DNA from: Massilia sp. YIM B02769 | GTDB lineage: Bacteria; Pseudomonadota; Gammaproteobacteria; Burkholderiales; Burkholderiaceae_D | NCBI RefSeq assembly: GCF_030411995.1 | Contig: NZ_JASNRC010000002.1 | Coordinates: 310,001-374,000 of the forward strand | Direction of reading: 5' to 3' | DNA length: 64,000 nt | Part shown: positions 8,728-18,817 of the stretch, in pieces | Position numbering within the stretch: the first letter of the stretch is position 1 | Layout: every line of letters starts with the position of its first letter | Program-made: the position numbers and the translations under genes | Notes under the pieces: generated by a model | The model's input: only the letters and a program-made list of their open reading frames with translations | Database searches by the model: none | What the model was told of the DNA's origin: nothing

Positions 8728-9444
8728 ATGATTCCCTGGCTCGAGGCACATACGCCGTTTCCCGACGTGTCCGAGGCGCTCACCATCGATGCGCCCGGCC
8801 TGCTCGCGGCCGGCGCCGACCTGTCTCCGCAGCGCCTGCTGCAAGCCTACCGCAACGGCATCTTCCCCTGGTTTTCCGAAGGCCAGCCCATCCTCTGGTG
8901 GAGCACCGACCCGCGCATGGTCCTGTACACCGACCACTTCAAGGTCAGCGACAGCCTCAGGAAAACCCTGCGCCGCGTCGAGCGCAGCCGCACGAGCGGC
9001 GGCCCGTGGCAGGTGCGCTTCGACAGCGATTTCGAGGCCGTGATGCGCGCCTGCGCCGCGCCGCGCAAGGACGGGCCCGGCACCTGGATTTCCGAGGACA
9101 TCATCGACGGCTACACCGGCCTGCACCGCATGGGCTATGCGCACTCGTCCGAAGTCTGGCTCGATGGCGAACTGGTCGGCGGCGCCTACGGCGTGTGCAT
9201 CGGCCGCATGTTCTATGGCGAATCGATGTTCGCGCGCGCCACCGACGCCTCGAAGGTGGCGCTGGCCTACCTGGTCGCCTTTTTGCGTTCGCAGGGCGTG
9301 CGCATGATCGACTGCCAGCAGGAGACCGGCCACCTGGCTTCGCTCGGTGCGGCGCCGATCGCGCGCAGCGCCTTCCTGCAGCACCTGCGCGCGGCGATCC
9401 GCGAACCGGCGATCGAAGCCTGGGAAGTCGCGCCGCCGCTGTGA
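8728..9444 (+). CDS. aat: Leucyl/phenylalanyl-tRNA-protein transferase
   Basis: Adds Leu or Phe from aminoacyl-tRNA to proteins with N-terminal Arg or Lys, creating an N-degron read by ClpS-ClpAP. 238 residues from the ATG at 8728; an earlier in-frame ATG at 8695 lies inside the NUDIX gene. Family motifs are clear: [22 protein letters not shown] (about residues 45-66), the [14 protein letters not shown] segment, then [15 protein letters not shown] and [16 protein letters not shown]. bpt follows after 84 bases, completing the substrate-modifying half of the N-end rule pathway. Confidence 0.95.
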   Translation: MIPWLEAHTPFPDVSEALTIDAPGLLAAGADLSPQRLLQAYRNGIFPWFSEGQPILWWSTDPRMVLYTDHFKVSDSLRKTLRRVERSRTSGGPWQVRFDSDFEAVMRACAAPRKDGPGTWISEDIIDGYTGLHRMGYAHSSEVWLDGELVGGAYGVCIGRMFYGESMFARATDASKVALAYLVAFLRSQGVRMIDCQQETGHLASLGAAPIARSAFLQHLRAAIREPAIEAWEVAPPL

Positions 9445-9528
9445 GGGCGGGCACACTGTTGACTGCTTAACCGTGCGCGCCCCTGCATTCGTTAGAATAG
9501 GTCCATCACGCCGTCCCGAGAGTCTTGC

Positions 9529-10257
9529 ATGACGCACCTAAACGACCTGCCCTTCTCCACGCTGCAGTTCTACACGACCGCACCGTATCCGTGCAGCTAT
9601 CTCGACGCGCGCCAGGCACGCTCGCAGGTGGCCACGCCGTCGCACCTGATCAACGCCGACGTGTATTCCGAGCTCGTGAAGAACGGCTTTCGCCGCAGCG
9701 GCATCTTCACCTATCGCCCCTACTGCGACGGCTGCCAGGCCTGCATCCCGGTGCGCGTGCGCTGCGCCGAGTTCGCCCCCAGCCGCACCCAGCGCCGCGC
9801 CTGGAAGCGCCACGGCGACCTGAAGGCGATGGTCGCCAACCTGGCCTTCTCGGACGAACACTACGCGCTTTACCTGCGCTACCAGACCACGCGCCACGTC
9901 GGCGGCGGCATGGACCAGGACAGCCGCGACCAGTACGCCCAGTTCCTGCTGCAAAGCCGGGTCAACACGCGCCTGGTCGAGTTCCGCGAACCCGACGGCC
10001 TGCTCCGCATGGTGTCGATCATCGACGTGCTGTCCGATGGCTTGTCATCGGTGTACACCTTCTTCGACCCGGACGTGGTGGGCGCTTCCTTCGGCACCTA
10101 CAACGTGATGTGGCAGGTCGGCCAGGCGCAGGAACTGGGGCTGCCCTATGTCTACCTCGGCTACTGGATCGAGCAGAGTCCGAAGATGGCGTATAAAACG
10201 AATTTCCGGCCGCTGGAAGCGCGCATCGGCGGCAAGTGGGGCATCCTGGAACGGTAG
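9529..10257 (+). CDS. bpt: Aspartate/glutamate leucyltransferase
   Basis: Transfers Leu from Leu-tRNA to proteins with N-terminal Asp or Glu, feeding the same ClpS-dependent degradation as aat upstream. 242 residues, normal for the family (formerly ate/arginyltransferase-like). The N-terminal cysteine-containing PYPCSYL and the [15 protein letters not shown] cluster (residues about 62-78) are conserved, as are YAQFL..S and the C-terminal [22 protein letters not shown]. The TAG stop at 10255-10257 lies inside the GTAGGGTGGAC left end of a repeat element, so the element abuts or contributes the termination codon. Confidence 0.95.
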   Translation: MTHLNDLPFSTLQFYTTAPYPCSYLDARQARSQVATPSHLINADVYSELVKNGFRRSGIFTYRPYCDGCQACIPVRVRCAEFAPSRTQRRAWKRHGDLKAMVANLAFSDEHYALYLRYQTTRHVGGGMDQDSRDQYAQFLLQSRVNTRLVEFREPDGLLRMVSIIDVLSDGLSSVYTFFDPDVVGASFGTYNVMWQVGQAQELGLPYVYLGYWIEQSPKMAYKTNFRPLEARIGGKWGILER

Positions 10258-10389
10258 GGTGGACGGGGCTATGCCGTCCACGCGTTGATCGTTACGGACT
10301 CCGATTCCAGGCCGGATAATCTTGCGGCGAACTATCAACGCGTGGAGTCATTCAGTCCGGGGGACTGAATGACAAGCCGTCCACCCTAC
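10254..10389. repeat. Inverted-repeat element, GTAGGGTGGAC subfamily
   Basis: Left end GTAGGGTGGAC (10254-10264), then GTCCACGCGTTGAT; the right half carries ATCAACGCGTGGA and ends GTCCACCCTAC (10379-10389). The outer 11 bases are perfect inverted copies, and the CAACGCGT and CATTCAGTCC/GGACTGAATG stretches give nested hairpins. It lies between two co-oriented genes, bpt and pyrD, and includes the bpt stop codon. Confidence 0.85.
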
Positions 10390-10435
10390 GTGTCGGTACA
10401 GGTACAATGCTTGCGATCCTTTCTACGAGCGTTCC

Positions 10436-11473
10436 ATGTCCGACAAACTCCTGTACACCCTCGCCCGTCCCCTGCTGTTCACGCTGCCAGCTGAAACCGC
10501 CCACAACCTGACCCTGCCGGCCCTGCGCCGTGCCGCCGAACGCGGCATGACGGGGATGTTCAAGAAACCCGCGCCCGATCCGCGCACCGTCATGGGTATC
10601 ACCTTCCCGAACCCGGTCGGCCTGGCCGCCGGTCTCGACAAGGACGGCGCCTACATCGACGGCCTCGCCGCCCTCGGCTTCGGCTCGATCGAAATCGGCA
10701 CCGTCACCCCGCGCGCCCAGGCCGGCAACCCGAAGCCGCGCATGTTCCGCTTGCCGGCCGCGCAAGGCATCATCAACCGCATGGGCTTCAACAATGGCGG
10801 CGTCGATGCGTTTGTCGCGAATGTCCAGGCGTCGAAATTCCACCAGGAGAAGCAAGGCGTGCTCGGCCTGAACATCGGCAAGAACGCCGACACGCCGATC
10901 GAGCGCGCCGCCGAGGATTACCTGCACTGCCTGCGCAAGGTTTACCCGTACGCGAGCTATGTCACGGTGAACATCTCCTCGCCGAACACCAAGAACCTGC
11001 GCCAGCTGCAGGGCGCCTCGGAACTCGACGATTTGCTGGCCCAGCTGAAGGCCGAGCAGACGCGCCTGGCCGACGACACCGGCCGCTACGTGCCGCTGGC
11101 TCTCAAGATCGCCCCGGACATCGACGCCGACCAGATCCAGAACATCGCCGGCGCCCTCTTGCGCCACAAGATCGACGGCGTGATCGCCACGAATACCACG
11201 CTCAGCCGCAACCACGTGGTCGGCCTGCGCCACGGCCATCAAGCCGGCGGCCTGTCGGGCATGCCGGTGTTCGATCTGTCGAACATCGTGGTGCGCGCGA
11301 TGAAGAAGGAGCTCGGCGACGACATCCCGATCATCGGCGTCGGCGGCATCCTGTCGGGTGCGGACGCCAAGGCGAAGATGGAAGCCGGCGCCCAATTGGT
11401 GCAGCTGTACAGCGGCCTGATCTACCGCGGCCCGGCGCTGGTGCGCGAATGCGCGGATGCCTTGAGGGGATAA
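10436..11473 (+). CDS. pyrD: Dihydroorotate dehydrogenase (quinone)
   Basis: Class 2, membrane-associated flavoenzyme that oxidises dihydroorotate to orotate with ubiquinone in pyrimidine synthesis. 345 residues. The N-terminal amphipathic extension ([23 protein letters not shown]) is diagnostic of class 2. FMN and substrate motifs include [48 protein letters not shown] with the catalytic serine, and [16 protein letters not shown] followed by [13 protein letters not shown]. The downstream aldo/keto reductase begins 2 bases after its stop. Confidence 0.96.
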   Translation: MSDKLLYTLARPLLFTLPAETAHNLTLPALRRAAERGMTGMFKKPAPDPRTVMGITFPNPVGLAAGLDKDGAYIDGLAALGFGSIEIGTVTPRAQAGNPKPRMFRLPAAQGIINRMGFNNGGVDAFVANVQASKFHQEKQGVLGLNIGKNADTPIERAAEDYLHCLRKVYPYASYVTVNISSPNTKNLRQLQGASELDDLLAQLKAEQTRLADDTGRYVPLALKIAPDIDADQIQNIAGALLRHKIDGVIATNTTLSRNHVVGLRHGHQAGGLSGMPVFDLSNIVVRAMKKELGDDIPIIGVGGILSGADAKAKMEAGAQLVQLYSGLIYRGPALVRECADALRG

Positions 11474-11475
11474 GC

Positions 11476-12522
11476 ATGGAACGCACACAGCTGGGCCGCA
11501 GCGATTTGCAGGTCTCAAAGGTCTGCCTGGGCACGATGACCTTCGGCGAGCAGAACACGGAGACCGAGGCGCACGCCCAGCTCGATTATGCGGTCGAGCG
11601 CGGCATCAACTTCATCGATACCGCGGAGATGTACCCGGTAATGGGCCGCGCGGAAACGCAGGGATCGACCGAGCGCTTCATCGGCAGCTGGCTGCACAAG
11701 CGCGGCCGGCGCGACGACCTGGTGATCGCCTCGAAGATCGCGGGGCCGAATACGAACATGCCCTGGATCCGCGGCGCGTCGCACAACCTCGATGCGGTGA
11801 ACGTGCGCGCGGCGGTGGAAACTAGTTTGCAGCGCCTGCAGACGGATTACATCGATCTTTACCAGGTGCACTGGCCGAGCCGCAACGTGCCGATCTTCGG
11901 TTCGAACAGCTTCAATCCGAAGCGCGAACGCGCGAGCGTGCCGATCGAGGACACGCTGGGTGCGCTGGACGAGCTGGTCACGGCCGGCAAGATCCGCGCC
12001 ATCGGCGTGTCGAACGAAAGCCCCTGGGGCGTGAGCGAGTGGATCAAGCAGTCGGAGACCAAGGGTCTGCCGCGCATCGCGACGATCCAGAACCTGTACA
12101 ACCTGACGGCGCGGGCTTTCGAGACTACGCTGCTGGATGAAACCTGCTTCCGCGAAGAGGTGAGTCTGCTGGCCTATAGCCCGCTGGCGTTCGGGCAGCT
12201 GACAGCCAAGTACATCGACGATCCGAAGGCGCATGGCCGGCTGACGATCTTCCCGCCGAACTGGAGCCCGCGCTACGTGCGGCCCGAGGTGCTGACTGCC
12301 ACGCGCGAGTACGCAGCGCTGGCGCGGGCGAACGGCTTGACGCCGGCGCAGATGGCGCTGGCCTGGTGTTATTCGCGCTGGTTCGTGGGGTCGACCATCA
12401 TTGGGGCAACCAATCTGGCGCAGTTGAAGGAGAACATCGACGCGGCGGAAATCGTGCTGCCGCGCGAGGTGACGGATGCGATCGATGCGATTCATGCGCG
12501 CATCACTAACCCGGGGCAGTAA
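11476..12522 (+). CDS. Aldo/keto reductase, Tas-like
   Basis: 348 residues from the ATG at 11476, directly behind pyrD. The NADPH-dependent aldo/keto reductase barrel is recognisable: LGRSDLQVSKVCLGTMTFGEQN at the N-terminus, the catalytic Asp and Tyr in FIDTAEMYPV (residues about 45-54), the lysine in VIASKI, and the histidine in YQVHWPSRN. Near the C-terminus IIGATNLAQLKENIDA forms the cofactor phosphate site. The GEQNTETEAHAQLDYAVERGINFIDTAEMYPVM stretch resembles E. coli Tas. The physiological substrate is unknown. Confidence 0.88.
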   Translation: MERTQLGRSDLQVSKVCLGTMTFGEQNTETEAHAQLDYAVERGINFIDTAEMYPVMGRAETQGSTERFIGSWLHKRGRRDDLVIASKIAGPNTNMPWIRGASHNLDAVNVRAAVETSLQRLQTDYIDLYQVHWPSRNVPIFGSNSFNPKRERASVPIEDTLGALDELVTAGKIRAIGVSNESPWGVSEWIKQSETKGLPRIATIQNLYNLTARAFETTLLDETCFREEVSLLAYSPLAFGQLTAKYIDDPKAHGRLTIFPPNWSPRYVRPEVLTATREYAALARANGLTPAQMALAWCYSRWFVGSTIIGATNLAQLKENIDAAEIVLPREVTDAIDAIHARITNPGQ

Positions 12523-12551
12523 GCGCGCACGGGCCGATTGACGTGATGTGA

Positions 12552-12580
12552 ACGCGTGGACGGGAGACCCGTCCACGCGT
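12552..12580. repeat. Perfect palindrome, solo arm of the repeat family
   Basis: ACGCGTGGACGGG, a 3-base spacer AGA, then CCCGTCCACGCGT: a perfect 13-bp stem. It is followed by CGATCGTTAC, which also follows the left arm at 10.28 kb in the form TGATCGTTAC. It lies between the convergent ends of the aldo/keto reductase gene and cysB and could end transcription from both sides, although there is no T-run. Confidence 0.75.
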
Positions 12581-12624
12581 CGATCGTTACCGGGTGATCG
12601 ATCGCTAAAGCGCCGATAACACGA

Positions 12625-13560
12625 TCAGTTCGCTTCGACTTCCACCTGCAGCGTCCGCTCGATATCCGAGCGCGTGAACCCCGGCGCAAAGCGCTCGATG
12701 AAGTGGTAAGCATAGGCGCGCAGGTAAGCCCCGCGCCGCACGGCAAGCCGCGTCACATTCGGCGCAAACAGATGCGAGGACTCCACCGCGCGCAGCCCCT
12801 TGTCGCGTCCGTGGTCGAAGGCCATCGACGCAATGATCCCCACGCCCATCCCCAGCGACACGTACTGCTTGATGACGTCCGAATCCATGGCCGTCAGCAC
12901 GATGTCCGGCGACAGTCCGGCCGTGCGGAACGCTTCGTCGATATGACTGCGGCCCGTGTAGCCGACGTCGTAGGTAATCAAGGGATAATTCGCCAGGTCT
13001 TCCAGCTTGAGCGGCGTGCTGCCCAAGAGGGGATGCCCATCCGGCGCCACCACCACGTGGCTCCAGCGGTAGCACGGGAAGGACACCAGGTCCGGAAACG
13101 CCGACAAGCCCTCGGTGGCGATGCCGATATCGGCCCGCCCCGACAGCACGTATTCGGCGATGTGCTCCGGCGCGCTCTGCTGCAGGGCGATGCGCACGTT
13201 CGGGAAGGCCGACCGGAAGGATTGCACCACCTGCGGCAACGCATAGCGCGCCTGGGTGTGGGTGACGGCAATCGTCAGCGTGCCGCTGTCCTGGTCGGCG
13301 AACTCCTGGCTCGCCTGCGCCAGATTTTCCGCTTCCACCAGCAGGCGCTCGACAATCTTCAGGATGCCCTTGCCCGGCGCGGTGAGACCGGTCAGGCGCT
13401 TGCCGTTGCGCTCGAAGATGACGACCCCGAGTTCTTCCTCGAGCTCGCGGATCTGGCGCGACACGCCCGGCTGCGACGTGAACAACGCGTTCGCCACGTC
13501 GGTGAGGTTGAAGTTGCGGCGCGCCGCTTCGCGCACCGAGCGCAGCTGCTGGAAGTTCAT
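12625..13560 (-). CDS. cysB: LysR-type regulator CysB (or Cbl paralogue)
   Basis: 311 residues. The N-terminal winged helix-turn-helix reads [41 protein letters not shown], characteristic of CysB/Cbl, followed by the effector-binding domain. In the family it activates sulfate assimilation and is controlled by N-acetylserine/O-acetylserine and sulfide. Its ATG overlaps the stop of cysA (ATGA), making it the last gene of the cysTWA cluster and coupling regulator production to transporter translation. CysB and its paralogue Cbl cannot be separated by eye; the operon position favours CysB as usual in Burkholderiales. Confidence 0.9.
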   Translation of the reverse strand: MNFQQLRSVREAARRNFNLTDVANALFTSQPGVSRQIRELEEELGVVIFERNGKRLTGLTAPGKGILKIVERLLVEAENLAQASQEFADQDSGTLTIAVTHTQARYALPQVVQSFRSAFPNVRIALQQSAPEHIAEYVLSGRADIGIATEGLSAFPDLVSFPCYRWSHVVVAPDGHPLLGSTPLKLEDLANYPLITYDVGYTGRSHIDEAFRTAGLSPDIVLTAMDSDVIKQYVSLGMGVGIIASMAFDHGRDKGLRAVESSHLFAPNVTRLAVRRGAYLRAYAYHFIERFAPGFTRSDIERTLQVEVEAN

Positions 13561-14630
13561 ATGCCGCCTCCCTGGTCGACGAACACCTCAATACGGCGCG
13601 GACGCACCACCAGCGTCTCACCTTCCTTGAAGCCGAGACGGCTGAAGCGCTCATTCGGGATCACGGCTTCGATCAGCTGGGCATTGTCTTCGCGCTCGAG
13701 GTCGAGCTGGGCCAGCGGGCCGATCGCGTGCGCGCGGCGCAGCTTGACCACGATGCCCTCCTGCCCCGGCGTGTAGCGCTCCACGTCGAGGTCGTGCGGA
13801 CGCACGTAGCCGATGCCGTCGGCATTGCTGACGCCGTTCAGGCTTGGCGCGTCGAACAGGGCGTCGCCGCTGGCCAGTACGCCGTCGTGCACGCGGCCGT
13901 GGAACAGGTTCACGTTCCCCAGGAAGCTGTAGACGAAGGGCGAGGCCGGCGCGTTGTACACGCTTTCCGGCGTGCCGAGCTGCTCGACGCGGCCCTTGTT
14001 CATGACGACCACCTGGTCGGCCACTTCCAGCGCTTCTTCCTGGTCGTGGGTCACGAAGATCGAGGTCACGTGCAGTTCGTCGTGCAGGCGGCGCAGCCAG
14101 CGGCGCAGTTCCTTGCGCACCTTGGCGTCCAGCGCACCAAAAGGTTCGTCGAGCAGCAGCACACGCGGCTCCACTGCCAGGGCGCGCGCCAGGGCGATAC
14201 GCTGGCGCTGGCCGCCCGACAGCTGCGGCGGATAGCGGTCGGCGATCCAGTCGAGCTGCACCAGTTCCAGCAGGCGCTTGACCTTCTCGCGGATCTGCGC
14301 TTCGCTCGGACGCTCCTTGCGCGGCTTCACGCGCAAGCCGAATGCCACGTTCTCGAACACGGTCATGTGCTTGAACAGCGCGTAGTGCTGGAACACGAAG
14401 CCGACCTGGCGCTCGCGCACGTGGCGGTGCGAGGCATCCTGGCCGTCGAGCAGGACCGAACCCGAGTCCGGATGCTCGAGGCCGGCGATGCAGCGCAACA
14501 GCGTGGTCTTGCCGCAGCCCGAAGGGCCGAGCAAGGCGGTCAACTGGCCGTCGGGGAACTGCAGAGTAACGTCGTCGAGCGCCGTGAACTGGCCGAATTG
14601 CTTGCGGATGTGTTGGACTTCGATGGTCAT
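13557..14630 (-). CDS. cysA: Sulfate/thiosulfate ABC transporter ATP-binding protein
   Basis: 357 residues from the ATG ending at 14630, which overlaps the cysW stop. ATPase of the sulfate importer. Walker A is [11 protein letters not shown] (about residues 35-45), the signature [15 protein letters not shown] and Walker [13 protein letters not shown] follow, then the switch histidine in FVTHDQEEA. The C-terminal third is a TOBE-like regulatory domain with the RPHDLDVER segment typical of CysA. Frame extension upstream to 15104 is an artefact of an open reading frame across cysW. Both ends overlap neighbours by 4 bases. Confidence 0.96.
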   Translation of the reverse strand: MTIEVQHIRKQFGQFTALDDVTLQFPDGQLTALLGPSGCGKTTLLRCIAGLEHPDSGSVLLDGQDASHRHVRERQVGFVFQHYALFKHMTVFENVAFGLRVKPRKERPSEAQIREKVKRLLELVQLDWIADRYPPQLSGGQRQRIALARALAVEPRVLLLDEPFGALDAKVRKELRRWLRRLHDELHVTSIFVTHDQEEALEVADQVVVMNKGRVEQLGTPESVYNAPASPFVYSFLGNVNLFHGRVHDGVLASGDALFDAPSLNGVSNADGIGYVRPHDLDVERYTPGQEGIVVKLRRAHAIGPLAQLDLEREDNAQLIEAVIPNERFSRLGFKEGETLVVRPRRIEVFVDQGGGI

Positions 14631-15538
14631 TGCGTGCGCTCCGTGGTGCCGTTGTCTGCGCTCCTGGACTGGTGCAGACGCCATTCGATAAAGGATTTGA
14701 CGGCCAGCGTTACCAGCGCGAGCAGCGCCAGCAGCGACGCGATCGCGAACGCGGCCGTGAAGTTGTATTCGTTGTAGAGGATTTCCACCTGCAGCGGCAT
14801 GGTGTTGGTCTCGCCGCGGATGTGGCCCGACACCACCGACACCGCGCCGAACTCGCCCATCGCGCGGGCGTTGCACAGGATCACGCCGTACAGCAAGCCC
14901 CATTTGATGTTCGGCAGCGTCACGCGCCAGAAGGTTTGCCAGCCCGAGGCGCCCAGCACCAGCGCGGCCTCTTCTTCCTCGGTGCCCTGCTGCTGCATCA
15001 GCGGAATCAGCTCGCGCGCCACGAACGGGAAAGTGATGAACACCGTCGCCAGCACGATGCCCGGCACCGCGAACAGGATCTTGATGTCGTGCGCGGCCAG
15101 CCATTCGCCGAACCAGCCTTGGGCGCCGAACAGCAGCACGTAGATCAAACCGGCGATCACCGGCGACACCGAGAACGGCAAATCGATCAGGGTCAGCAGG
15201 ATGCTCTTGCCCTTGAAGTCGAACTTGGCAATCGCCCAGGCTGCGGCCACGCCGAACACCAGGTTCAGCGGCACGGCGATGCCGGCGGCGATCAGGGTCA
15301 GCTTGATGGCCGAGATCGCATCCGGGTCGAGGATGGATTCGACATAGGTGTCCCAGCCGCGCTTCAGCGCCTCGGTGAACACGGCGACCAGCGGCACGAA
15401 CAGGAACAGGGTGAGGAAGGTGAGCGCGATGGCGATCAGCGTCCAGCGCACCCAGCGCGGTTCGAAGGTATTGGTTTGCGGGGCGCGCGCAAGGCTGCGC
15501 GGTGCGGCCACTGTAGGTTTATCTAATACGGCGCTCAT
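14627..15538 (-). CDS. cysW: Sulfate ABC transporter permease CysW
   Basis: 303 residues from the ATG ending at 15538 ([10 protein letters not shown]), chosen because it overlaps the cysT stop as ATGA; a start nine codons earlier is possible. Inner-membrane permease with about six hydrophobic segments and the binding-protein-dependent transport loop [31 protein letters not shown]. The conserved [20 protein letters not shown] and [16 protein letters not shown] are typical of CysW. With CysT it forms the channel of the sulfate/thiosulfate importer. Confidence 0.95.
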   Translation of the reverse strand: MSAVLDKPTVAAPRSLARAPQTNTFEPRWVRWTLIAIALTFLTLFLFVPLVAVFTEALKRGWDTYVESILDPDAISAIKLTLIAAGIAVPLNLVFGVAAAWAIAKFDFKGKSILLTLIDLPFSVSPVIAGLIYVLLFGAQGWFGEWLAAHDIKILFAVPGIVLATVFITFPFVARELIPLMQQQGTEEEEAALVLGASGWQTFWRVTLPNIKWGLLYGVILCNARAMGEFGAVSVVSGHIRGETNTMPLQVEILYNEYNFTAAFAIASLLALLALVTLAVKSFIEWRLHQSRSADNGTTERTQ

Positions 15539-16371
15539 TTCTTCCCTGCCCGTTTGCGCGTCCATGCCTGGAGCAGATTGATCGTGAGAAGCAGGATGAA
15601 CGAGAAGACCAGCATCACGACCGCGATCGCGGTGGCGCCGGCGTAATCGTACTGCTCCAGTTTGGTGATGATGAACAGCGGCGTGATCTCGGACACCATC
15701 GGCAGGTTGCCGGCGATGAAGATCACGGAACCGTATTCGCCGGTGGCGCGCGCGAATGCCAGCGCAAAGCCGGTCAGCAGCGCCGGCACGATGCCCGGCA
15801 ACACCACGCGGATAAAGGTTTGCAGCGGGCTCGCGCCCAGGCTGGCGGATGCTTCCTCCAGCTCGCGCTCGGCTTCTTCCAGCACCGGCTGCACTGTGCG
15901 CACGACAAACGGCAAGCCGATGAAGGTGAGCGCCACCACCACGCCCAGCGGGGTGAAAGCGACCTTGATGCCGAGCTTGTCGAGGTATTGGCCGATCCAG
16001 CCGTTGGCCGAATACAGCGAAGTCAGGGTGATGCCGGCCACGGCGGTCGGCAGCGCGAACGGCAAATCGACCAGGGCGTCGACGAAGCGTTTACCAGGGA
16101 AGCGGTAGCGCACCAGTACCCAGGCCACGATGCCGCCGAAGACGACGTTGAAGCTTGCCGCAATCAGCGACGCGCCGAAGCTGAGTTTGTAGGAAGCGAT
16201 CACGCGCTCGGACGTGACGGCGCGCCAGAACGCTTCCCAGCTCATGGTGAAGGTGTTCAGGAACACGGCGGACAGCGGGATCAGCACGATCAGTGCGAGA
16301 TAAAAGATCGTGAACCCGAGCGAGAGCCCGAAGCCGGGGATCACCCGGCCAGGCGCGCGTGTCTTTTTCAT
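15535..16371 (-). CDS. cysT: Sulfate ABC transporter permease CysT
   Basis: 278 residues from the ATG ending at 16371 ([15 protein letters not shown]), with AAGG upstream; a GTG 15 codons earlier is less likely. Six hydrophobic segments, the [15 protein letters not shown] motif, and the EAA loop [33 protein letters not shown]. It is the first gene of the cysT-cysW-cysA-cysB run. No periplasmic sulfate- or thiosulfate-binding protein gene (sbp/cysP) precedes it, so that component must be encoded elsewhere. The 115-base AT-rich gap upstream is the probable CysB-controlled promoter region; no operator could be assigned with confidence. Confidence 0.94.
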   Translation of the reverse strand: MKKTRAPGRVIPGFGLSLGFTIFYLALIVLIPLSAVFLNTFTMSWEAFWRAVTSERVIASYKLSFGASLIAASFNVVFGGIVAWVLVRYRFPGKRFVDALVDLPFALPTAVAGITLTSLYSANGWIGQYLDKLGIKVAFTPLGVVVALTFIGLPFVVRTVQPVLEEAERELEEASASLGASPLQTFIRVVLPGIVPALLTGFALAFARATGEYGSVIFIAGNLPMVSEITPLFIITKLEQYDYAGATAIAVVMLVFSFILLLTINLLQAWTRKRAGKK

Positions 16372-16486
16372 GGAGGCCTTATTACATTTTCTTCTAACAG
16401 GCCTCGATAATCTCACGCAGTCTTTATATTACAAACGAAGGATTAATCATTTGCATAGACCTGCAAGCTATTAGCGTACTGGACGT

Positions 16487-17260
16487 TCAGAACACCAGCT
16501 TGGCGGCGACGCCGGTGAGCGTGAGCGCCAGCAGCGCGCGCAGGAAGCGCTCCGGCACCTTGCGCGCCAGCATCGAGCCGAGGGTAATGCCGGGCAGCGA
16601 ACCGATGAGCAGGGTCAGCAACAGCATCCAGTCGATCGAGCCCAGCCACCAGTGGCCGACCGCGGCAATCGCGGTCAGCGGCACGGCGTAGGCGATGTCG
16701 GTGCCGGCCACTTCGGCCGGGGTCAGCTTCGGATACAGGAGCACCAGCAGGGTCGCGCCGATGGCGCCGGCGCCGATCGACGACACGGTGACCAGCACGC
16801 CGAGGATGGCGCCGGAGACGACCGTGGCGGTGCTGAGCGCCCTGCCCTGCAGCTGGCGCTCGGGATGCGCGGCCATCCAGGCGATCATGCGGCGGCGGAA
16901 CAGCAGCGCGATCACGGTCAGCATTACCGAGCCGGCGATGGAGTAACGGATCACCTGGCCGATGTGGGCATCGAGGGCGCCGAAGTGGCGCAGCGCGAGC
17001 GTGGCGGCCAGGGCGGCGGGTAAGGCGCCGATGCACAGGCGGCGCACGATGGCCCAGTTGACGGTGTTGTTGAAGCGGTGGGTGATGGTGCCGGCGCTTT
17101 TCGTGATCGAGGCAAAGGCCAGGTCGGTGCCGACCGCGACGGTGGGCGACACGCCGAACAGCAAGGTGAGCAGCGGTGTCATCAGCGACCCGCCGCCAAC
17201 GCCGGTCATACCGACCAGCAAGCCGACCGCGAAGCCGGCGGTGATGTAGGTGATTAACAT
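16487..17260 (-). CDS. TSUP (TauE/SafE) family permease
   Basis: 257 residues from the ATG ending at 17260, preceded by GAGGGAC. Integral membrane protein with two related halves; FAVGLLVGMTGVGGGSLMTPLLTLLFGV opens the first half and IGAGAIGATLLVLLYPKLTPAEVAGTDIAYAVPL lies in the second, both typical of the TSUP family. Members carry sulfite, sulfonates, thiosulfate or other organic anions. It is co-oriented with and 115 bases upstream of cysT, so a role in sulfur anion movement alongside the sulfate importer is a reasonable inference, but the substrate is not proven by sequence. Confidence 0.87.
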   Translation of the reverse strand: MLITYITAGFAVGLLVGMTGVGGGSLMTPLLTLLFGVSPTVAVGTDLAFASITKSAGTITHRFNNTVNWAIVRRLCIGALPAALAATLALRHFGALDAHIGQVIRYSIAGSVMLTVIALLFRRRMIAWMAAHPERQLQGRALSTATVVSGAILGVLVTVSSIGAGAIGATLLVLLYPKLTPAEVAGTDIAYAVPLTAIAAVGHWWLGSIDWMLLLTLLIGSLPGITLGSMLARKVPERFLRALLALTLTGVAAKLVF

Positions 17261-17566
17261 GCATGGTCCCTCAGGTGAACCCAAGAGTAAGCCGGGTCAG
17301 CCGTGGGACAAACGACAGCTTCCTTATTTGCTTATGCGGAGGCTGAGGTTAGGAATGGGGCAGGAATACGGGGATGTTGCTTTTGTAGGGTGGACACCTG
17401 TGTCCACGCGGTCTTATCGATGATTCCATGCGGCCTTGCCGGGACGCCAACGTACGCGCCCCTACCGGGATGGGTTTCGACATATTGACGTCGTACCGCG
17501 TGGACTCGGGAGTCCACCCTACTCCCTCCGACCAATGTTCGATTGAGCGGAGGATGCAGACGCCGA
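17261..17566. repeat. Intergenic region with inverted-repeat element, GTAGGGTGGAC subfamily
   Basis: Gene-free stretch between the TSUP permease start and the peroxiredoxin stop. The arms are 17385-17412 (GTAGGGTGGAC...GTCCACGCGGT) and 17495-17522 (ACCGCGTGGAC...GTCCACCCTAC), inverted copies apart from a few loop bases. Each arm is also a hairpin through GTGGAC/GTCCAC. The roughly 80-base spacer holds no recognisable gene. The remainder, 17261-17384, may contain the permease promoter; no clear boxes were found. Confidence 0.85.
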
Positions 17567-18205
17567 TTATTTGTTCGGCTGCGGCGTCAAGCGCAGGTAA
17601 GGCTTCGGCGAGGTGAAGCCCTTTGGATATTTTTCAGCCAGCACAGCCGGATCCTGCACCGTCAGAGGAATGATCACGTCGTCGCCATCTTTCCAGTTGC
17701 CCGGCGTGGCCACGGTGTAGCCGTCGGTCAGCTGCAGGGCGTCGATCACGCGCAGGACTTCGTCGAAGTTGCGGCCGGTGCTCATCGGGTAGGTGATGGT
17801 CAGGCGCACTTTCTTGTTCGGGTCGATGACGAACAGCGAGCGCACGGTGGCGGTGGCCGATTGTTCCGGGTGGATCATGTCGTACAGCGCGGAGACCGAT
17901 TTGTCGGCATCGGCAATGATCGGGAAGCCAACCACCGTCTGCTGGGTTTCTTCGATGTCCTTGATCCAGCTCTTGTGCTGCTCGGCGGCGTCGACCGACA
18001 GGGCGATCGCTTTCACGTTGCGCTTGTCGAATTCCGGTTTCAGCTTGGCGGTCAGGCCCAGTTCGGTGGTGCAGACCGGGGTGAAGTCGGCCGGGTGCGA
18101 AAACAGGACCACCCAGGAATCGCCCGCCCACTCATGGAAGCGGAGTCGGCCGATGCTGGAATCTTGCTCAAAATCAGGTGCGGTGTCGCCAAGGCGTAAG
18201 CTCAT
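17567..18205 (-). CDS. 1-Cys peroxiredoxin (Prx6 type)
   Basis: 212 residues. Cytoplasmic thiol peroxidase that reduces hydrogen peroxide and organic peroxides. The peroxidatic cysteine is Cys45 in the motif DFTPVCTTELG, with the PAD sequence before it. The long C-terminal domain with MSTGRNFDEVLRVIDALQLTDGYTVATPGNWKDGDDVIIPL places it in the Prx6 subfamily rather than AhpC, which is shorter and has a different C-terminal tail. GGAGATAAAC precedes the ATG. dgkA lies 102 bases upstream on the same strand. Confidence 0.93.
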   Translation of the reverse strand: MSLRLGDTAPDFEQDSSIGRLRFHEWAGDSWVVLFSHPADFTPVCTTELGLTAKLKPEFDKRNVKAIALSVDAAEQHKSWIKDIEETQQTVVGFPIIADADKSVSALYDMIHPEQSATATVRSLFVIDPNKKVRLTITYPMSTGRNFDEVLRVIDALQLTDGYTVATPGNWKDGDDVIIPLTVQDPAVLAEKYPKGFTSPKPYLRLTPQPNK

Positions 18206-18307
18206 GTTTATCTCCGTAATCAGGACAGGCCCGGACAGGCGTCACCATGACGCCGCCGGAAGCCATCGCATCTATTGTGGAGCATTTTATATAAGCTTGT
18301 CGAGTTA

Positions 18308-18694
18308 TCACCCAAACCGGTTATAAAGAACTGTGCCCCAGGTCATTGCCGCCAGTAAAACCGTCAGGCCGACAGCGGCGCTGCCGAAGTCCTTGGCGTT
18401 CTTCGACAGCGGATGGCGCTCCAGCGAGATGCGGTCGACCACGGCCTCGAAGGCCGAGTTGATGAGTTCGACGATCAGCACGAGCAACAGCACGCCGATC
18501 AGCACCAGCTTCTGGAAGCCGGACACCGGCAACACGAAGGCAAAGATCACGCCCAGCACGAATACCAGCACTTCCTGGCGGAAGGCATGCTCGATGCGCC
18601 AGGCCGTCATCAGGCCCTGGATCGAATAATTCGAGGCGTTGACAATGCGCCTGAATCCGCTCTTGCTCTTGAACTCGCTGATTGGCTCTTCCAT
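18308..18694 (-). CDS. dgkA: Diacylglycerol kinase
   Basis: 128-residue inner-membrane enzyme that phosphorylates diacylglycerol to phosphatidic acid, recycling lipid turned over during osmoregulated glucan and envelope synthesis. It has three hydrophobic segments and an N-terminal amphipathic stretch. The conserved sequence AWRIEHAFRQE and the catalytic region LIVELINSAFEAVVDRISLERHPLSKNAKDFGSAAV are clearly present, matching the DgkA signature. The length fits the family. Confidence 0.95.
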   Translation of the reverse strand: MEEPISEFKSKSGFRRIVNASNYSIQGLMTAWRIEHAFRQEVLVFVLGVIFAFVLPVSGFQKLVLIGVLLLVLIVELINSAFEAVVDRISLERHPLSKNAKDFGSAAVGLTVLLAAMTWGTVLYNRFG

Positions 18695-18817
18695 TTAATT
18701 TCCGACTAAACATGCAGAACTGTCATTATGCATTAGACGCCGGACACTAGCGAATCCGTCACTGTTTTTCGCATTATGGTATAAAGTAGAACGATACTGC
18801 ACTGCACCAACCACATC

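Noticed and set aside
16443..17264. 273-codon minus-strand frame over the TSUP gene
   Set aside because: Same strand but different frame as the clear TSUP permease; Arg/His-rich shadow without motifs.
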